Shown: positions 60,487 to 64,000 of the stretch, piece by piece | Layout of the letters: each line of letters opens with the position of its first letter | Position numbering within the stretch: the stretch's first letter is position 1 | From: Jiella avicenniae | GTDB lineage: Bacteria; Pseudomonadota; Alphaproteobacteria; Rhizobiales; Rhizobiaceae | Direction: 5' to 3' | Assembly (NCBI RefSeq): GCF_021390325.1 | Contig: NZ_JAJUWU010000016.1 | Span: 62,001-126,000 of the forward strand | DNA length: 64,000 nucleotides | Notes under the pieces: generated by a model | The model's input: the letters and a program-made list of their open reading frames with translations, nothing else | What the model was told of the DNA's origin: nothing | Databases searched by the model: none | Program-made: the position numbers and the translations under genes

Positions 60487-62229
60487 TCAGAGGCCCGCGA
60501 CGAAGTGGGTCGGAGCGACTTCGGTCAACGCCCGTCGTGGCGGGACGTAGTCCAACGGCCGGATCGGCGAGGGCAGCTCGCCGGTCTCGGTGCCGATGAT
60601 CCGGTGGCGATCCTCGACCGGTTCCGGGACCGGCACCGCGGCCATCAGCTGCTGCGTATAGGAATGCTTCGGATTCCCGATCACGTCGGCACGAGGCCCG
60701 ATCTCGACGATCTCGCCGAGATACATCACCGCGACGCGGTGGCTCACCCGCTCGACGATCGCCATGTCGTGGCTGATGAAGAGATAGGCGAGGCCCATGT
60801 CTTCCTGCAGGCTGATCAGCAGGTCGACGACATGCGATTTGACCGAGACGTCGAGGGCCGAAACCGCCTCGTCGGCGATGATGACCTTCGGATCCAGCAT
60901 CAGGGCTCGCGCGATGCAGATGCGCTGCCGCTGGCCGCCGGAGAATTCGTGCGGCAGCCGCGAGATCATCGCGGTCTCCAGCCCGACCCGTTCGAGCAGA
61001 TGTTCGGCTTTTTCCTGCGCCACCTTTTTCGAAGCGAGCCCGTGGCAGAGCAGCGGTTCGGCCATCGTCGCGCCGATGGTCTGCTTCGGATCGAGGGAAC
61101 TGAACGGATCCTGAAACACCATCTGGATGTTGCGCCGCAAATTGGCGAGGCTCGCCCGATCGGAGGGATCGACCCGATTGCCGTCGAAGACCACGTCGCC
61201 GCTGTCTGGCGGATCGAGGAACAGGATGCTCCGCCCGGTCGTCGATTTGCCGCAGCCGGACTCCCCCACGAGAGACAGCGTCTCTCCCGCATGGAGATCG
61301 AAGCTCAGGCCTTCGACGGCGTGCACGCGCCCGACCTTGCGATTGAACGCTCCGCCGCGCACGTCGAAGCGGGATACGAGATCCTTCACGCTGAGAACCG
61401 GACGCGGTCGTTCGTGCGGTGTCCGGGGCGAAAGCACGGCGTTGCCGGATTGGCCGAGGCGCGGCACCGCCTCGATCAGCATCCTCGTATAGTCCTCGCG
61501 CGGATGCTCGAAGATCTCCCTCACCGAGCCGGTCTCCACCGTCATCCCCTGCTGCATGACCATCACCCGGTCGGCCATGTTGGCGACGACGCCCATGTCG
61601 TGGGTGATGAAGAGGATCGCCGTGCCGCTGTCGCGTTGGACCTCGTTGAGGAGGTCGAGGATCTGCGCCTGGATCGTCACGTCCAGAGCGGTCGTCGGCT
61701 CGTCGGCGATCAGGAGTTTGGGTGAGCAGGCGAGCGCGATGGCGATCATGATACGCTGGCGCATGCCACCGGAGAACATGTGCGGATAGTCGTCGAAGCG
61801 GCGCTGCGCGTCGGGTATTCGCACCCGGTCGAACAGCCTGATGCCTTCCTGCCGCGCTTGCGCGTCGCTGAGCGGCCGGTGCTGACGCAACATTTCCTTG
61901 ATCTGCGTGCCGACGCGCAGAACCGGGTTGAGGCTCATCATCGGTTCCTGGAAGACCATGCTGGCCACCTTGCCGCGCATCTCCCGAAGGACGGATTCCG
62001 GCGCGCCCAGCACTTCCTGGCCGTCGAGAACGATCGAGCCGTTGATCGATATCTCACGCGCGGGGAGCAGACCCATGACCGCCGTCGCGGTGACGCTCTT
62101 GCCCGAACCGCTTTCACCGACGACCGCCAGCGTTTCACCCGGATCGATGTGGAGAGCGACGTTGCGCACGGCTTCGTAGCGGCCGAAGGCTATGTTCAGG
62201 TTGCTGACCTTGAGGATCGGCTCGGTCAT
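60487..62229 (-). CDS. Dipeptide/oligopeptide-type ABC transporter, fused two-domain ATP-binding protein (GsiA-like)
   Basis: 580-residue fusion of the two ATPases (DppD+DppF type) that drive peptide, nickel or glutathione importers. Domain one: VVGESGSGKS (Walker A near residue 40), QEPMMSLNPV, FSGGMRQRIMIAIAL and LLIADEPTTALDVT. Domain two: LVGESGCGKST, FQDPFSSLDPKQ, FSGGQRQRICIARAL and VIIADEAVSALDVS, where the usual DEP is DEA. The C-terminal oligopeptide extension has the HSYTQQLMAAVPVP motif. Its start overlaps the upstream gene stop (ATGA). No permease genes and no intact binding-protein gene are visible, so they are either beyond the right edge or lost. Confidence 0.92.
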   Translation of the reverse strand: MTEPILKVSNLNIAFGRYEAVRNVALHIDPGETLAVVGESGSGKSVTATAVMGLLPAREISINGSIVLDGQEVLGAPESVLREMRGKVASMVFQEPMMSLNPVLRVGTQIKEMLRQHRPLSDAQARQEGIRLFDRVRIPDAQRRFDDYPHMFSGGMRQRIMIAIALACSPKLLIADEPTTALDVTIQAQILDLLNEVQRDSGTAILFITHDMGVVANMADRVMVMQQGMTVETGSVREIFEHPREDYTRMLIEAVPRLGQSGNAVLSPRTPHERPRPVLSVKDLVSRFDVRGGAFNRKVGRVHAVEGLSFDLHAGETLSLVGESGCGKSTTGRSILFLDPPDSGDVVFDGNRVDPSDRASLANLRRNIQMVFQDPFSSLDPKQTIGATMAEPLLCHGLASKKVAQEKAEHLLERVGLETAMISRLPHEFSGGQRQRICIARALMLDPKVIIADEAVSALDVSVKSHVVDLLISLQEDMGLAYLFISHDMAIVERVSHRVAVMYLGEIVEIGPRADVIGNPKHSYTQQLMAAVPVPEPVEDRHRIIGTETGELPSPIRPLDYVPPRRALTEVAPTHFVAGL

Positions 62230-63002
62230 GCCGCCGTCCCCGCCGGCTGGGTGAAGCCGGCCTGCGCCCGTGACCGCTCGGAAGAGGGCATCCAGGTCAG
62301 GACTTCGAGATCGTAGATCGCCTTCAACGTCTGCGCACTGACGGGAATACCGCGCGCATGCGCGGTGCTGATCGCTTTTGCAGGATCGATGGTCTCGGCT
62401 GCATCGGCATCAATCTGGAAGGGAGTGGCCCGAGCGACGATCGTCAAGGCGTCCTGACGCGCGGCCGCCTCGGCGAGGACTGGGGATTGCCTGATGTCGT
62501 CGAGCAGGGCCGCGAGCAGGGTCGTCGTGCCCGTTCCGGCCGAAAGCCGCATCTTGTCATCACCCCTGCTGGCAACGTACCACGCGCATGCCTTTGCAGA
62601 CGGCAGGAGGGCGATGGACGACAGCCCGTATTCCGCTCCGGTGAGGAGGATGGCGGCAATGAGAGAAGCTTCGGAAGCGCCGGCGATTCTCGCAACGCCG
62701 AGCGGAGCGTCGCCCGCATGGGCGGCGAGATAGTCAATCGCCGGGGGCCCGACTTCGAGAAGTGAGACACCTTGCGCATCGATCGCCAGGGTGCCGTCCG
62801 CCGCGATCTCGTGGAGCGGTCCCGACGCCGGCCTGTGCTGCATCCCGGCGATCTCGTCGAGTATTTTCGGCGAGATCGCCGCGGCCGTCGCAGTGAGATG
62901 CGAACCCCGATCCGCGATAGGGAAGGGATAGCCCAGCGCACGGAGCGACCAGGGCAGGACGCGCGTCAGTTCGGAATAGGCGACGGTGAACGCGTTCGTC
63001 AC
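62226..63002 (-). CDS. Conserved-looking protein of unknown function
   Basis: 258 residues from GTG 63002, whose codon overlaps the stop of the upstream gene (GTGA); its own stop overlaps the ABC gene by 4 bp, so it is the middle cistron of a coupled trio. The family was not recognised with confidence. A vague likeness to DUF3726-type proteins is the best guess. Visible features: N-terminal helical segment VAYSELTRVLPWSLRALGYP, alternating short strands and alanine-rich helices (EASLIAAILLTGAEYGLSSI), and a GTGTTTLLAALLDDI stretch. There is no signal peptide and no transmembrane helix, so it is cytoplasmic. Coupling to a peptide-type ATPase suggests a role with the imported compound. No catalytic motif can be named. 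Confidence 0.6.
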   Translation of the reverse strand: MTNAFTVAYSELTRVLPWSLRALGYPFPIADRGSHLTATAAAISPKILDEIAGMQHRPASGPLHEIAADGTLAIDAQGVSLLEVGPPAIDYLAAHAGDAPLGVARIAGASEASLIAAILLTGAEYGLSSIALLPSAKACAWYVASRGDDKMRLSAGTGTTTLLAALLDDIRQSPVLAEAAARQDALTIVARATPFQIDADAAETIDPAKAISTAHARGIPVSAQTLKAIYDLEVLTWMPSSERSRAQAGFTQPAGTAA

Positions 63003-64000
63003 GAGAGGATCCTTTCCATGTCGGCTTGGCTGGACGCGGCTTTCGATCGGTCGGGCGAAAAGTCCGCGGGCAGCGGCTGGTCCTGAAAGAACGTCCCGCG
63101 GACGTACCGGATGGAAAGCGGTGTCGATCCCCGAATGCCGAGGGAGGCCAAGAAGAACCGGATCAGATCGGCCGGGCGGAAGTCGCGATCGGCAAGCCCG
63201 CCCCAAATCTCCGCGTAAGCGAGGCCGTCGAGATACTGCACGCGTGAGATCGCAAAGTGCAGTTCCGGATGCGCGAGAACGACATCTCCGGCGAGCACGT
63301 CGTCGTCATGGCTGGCAAGGACTGCGGCAAGCCGATGAATCAGGCCGATATGGTCGATGAAGGATTCGAAGTGCTCGTGTTGATCGACGATCCGTTCGCC
63401 GCGCCGCTGTTCGCCGTTGTCGGCGGAATGGTACCAGAAGTGCTGATGGCTGGCGGCGAGCGTGCGATCGCTGCGAAGCGCCCAGCCATAATTGCGGCGC
63501 AGGATGTCTCGCAACGACCTGACCGTCATCTCGGGCTTCAGGCTTCGACGGCGGGCGGCCCCGATCTTCAGATAGGGGGCGACGGCGTCGCAGAACTCCG
63601 GAACCAGGTCGAGCAGCATGCTGTTCAACTGCTCGCGGCTCTCGGGGTCGATCCGCTCCGCGAGCGCATCCGCCAAGTCATTCCACCGCTCGAGTGCGGG
63701 ATCGTCGATTGCCGCGTCCACACGCTTCAGATCCGCGATGATCACCTCGTTCGACGCCACGTAGTCTTCGCTCTGGGGGTCGGTACGCCGGTAGATCCCG
63801 ATCGTGTGGGCGATGGTCTCGTGCATTTTCGCCCGGCCCGCGTCGGTCACCTTCTGATGCTTGGCAAAGGCGATCGCCGTCTCGCGCACGACCACCCAGG
63901 TCGCCACCCAGTGCGGCCAGCGCTGCAGCGCCACGCACATCCCCTGGCCCGAGGAGTTGCCGATGCCGAGCTGGCGGGCGATCGCCGGATCGAGCTGGGC
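62999..64000 (-). CDS. Unknown protein, 3' portion (start lies beyond the right edge)
   Basis: The minus-strand frame is open to position 64000. The residues before ATG 63940 (ARQLGIGNSSGQGM) look like coding sequence, so that ATG is internal and at least 333 residues are present. The family was not recognised. Notable parts are QRWPHWVATWVVVRETAIAF, a histidine-rich region AASHQHFWYHSAD, DQHEHFESFIDHIGLIHRLA and LAHPELHFAISRVQYLDGLA. The many His and acidic residues could bind metal but no known motif matches. It overlaps the next unknown gene by 4 bp, and both are coupled to the peptide-type ABC ATPase. Confidence 0.6.
   Translation of the reverse strand, partial: AQLDPAIARQLGIGNSSGQGMCVALQRWPHWVATWVVVRETAIAFAKHQKVTDAGRAKMHETIAHTIGIYRRTDPQSEDYVASNEVIIADLKRVDAAIDDPALERWNDLADALAERIDPESREQLNSMLLDLVPEFCDAVAPYLKIGAARRRSLKPEMTVRSLRDILRRNYGWALRSDRTLAASHQHFWYHSADNGEQRRGERIVDQHEHFESFIDHIGLIHRLAAVLASHDDDVLAGDVVLAHPELHFAISRVQYLDGLAYAEIWGGLADRDFRPADLIRFFLASLGIRGSTPLSIRYVRGTFFQDQPLPADFSPDRSKAASSQADMERILS

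Overview
The window is GC-rich, densely packed bacterial DNA with short intergenic gaps, many 1-8 bp gene overlaps, and several GTG or TTG starts preceded by good Shine-Dalgarno sequences. Gene content (ribose-type ABC importers, TRAP transporters, an erythritol-type locus with a SorC regulator, GntR/FCD regulators, glutathione-type maleylpyruvate isomerase) fits an alphaproteobacterium, most likely Hyphomicrobiales (Rhizobiales). This is an inference from content; no rRNA, tRNA or housekeeping marker is present. Almost everything is small-molecule uptake plus catabolism, so it reads as an accessory metabolic region.

Layout. (1) 1-4.5 kb: a gentisate pathway (fumarylpyruvate hydrolase, GST-type maleylpyruvate isomerase, gentisate 1,2-dioxygenase) with a second, DinB-like maleylpyruvate isomerase candidate, an exported esterase and a RidA-like protein; then an FMN reductase and a 14-TM MFS exporter to 6.8 kb. 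(2) 6.85-7.6 kb: a scar where an IS481-type transposase remnant abuts a 5'-truncated metallophosphoesterase. (3) 7.7-17.4 kb: a probable erythritol/polyol locus with two divergent arms around a 12-bp-arm inverted repeat: DUF2291 protein, ABC importer and class II aldolase leftward; SorC regulator, EryA-like kinase and EryB/GlpD-like dehydrogenase rightward. (4) 17.4-19.1 kb: debris of a type I restriction-modification locus, including an hsdS broken by one in-frame amber codon. (5) 19.1-29.7 kb: a leftward operon with hydantoinase/oxoprolinase A and B, a complete ribose-type ABC importer and a class III omega-aminotransferase, preceded by an AraC-type regulator. (6) 31-37.3 kb: a PxpABC-type 5-oxoprolinase cluster with its own biotin carboxylase and biotin carrier protein, plus LysR and GntR regulators. 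(7) 37.4-41.8 kb: a class III PLP enzyme and a hydroxylysine-kinase-like phosphotransferase transcribed divergently, a small monooxygenase and a LacI regulator. (8) 41.8-59.9 kb: two related modules, each built from a TRAP carboxylate transporter, a GntR/FCD regulator, an Ldh2-type oxidoreductase and an isocitrate/isopropylmalate-type dehydrogenase; a third TRAP transporter lies at the right end, and module 1 also has RraA-like, Fe-ADH and hydroxyisobutyrate-dehydrogenase-like genes. (9) 60.2-64 kb: a double-domain peptide-type ABC ATPase with two unrecognised conserved-looking proteins, the last running off the window, and a possible solute-binding-protein remnant.

The recurrent theme is one importer plus a short set of oxidoreductases or ring-opening enzymes plus a dedicated regulator. 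The strongest leads are an erythritol locus with an aldolase instead of the usual isomerases, the side-by-side placement of two unrelated ATP-dependent lactam/oxoproline-opening systems, and a family of GATAT-centred palindromes upstream of GntR-linked genes. No CRISPR array, prophage, tRNA or rRNA was seen.
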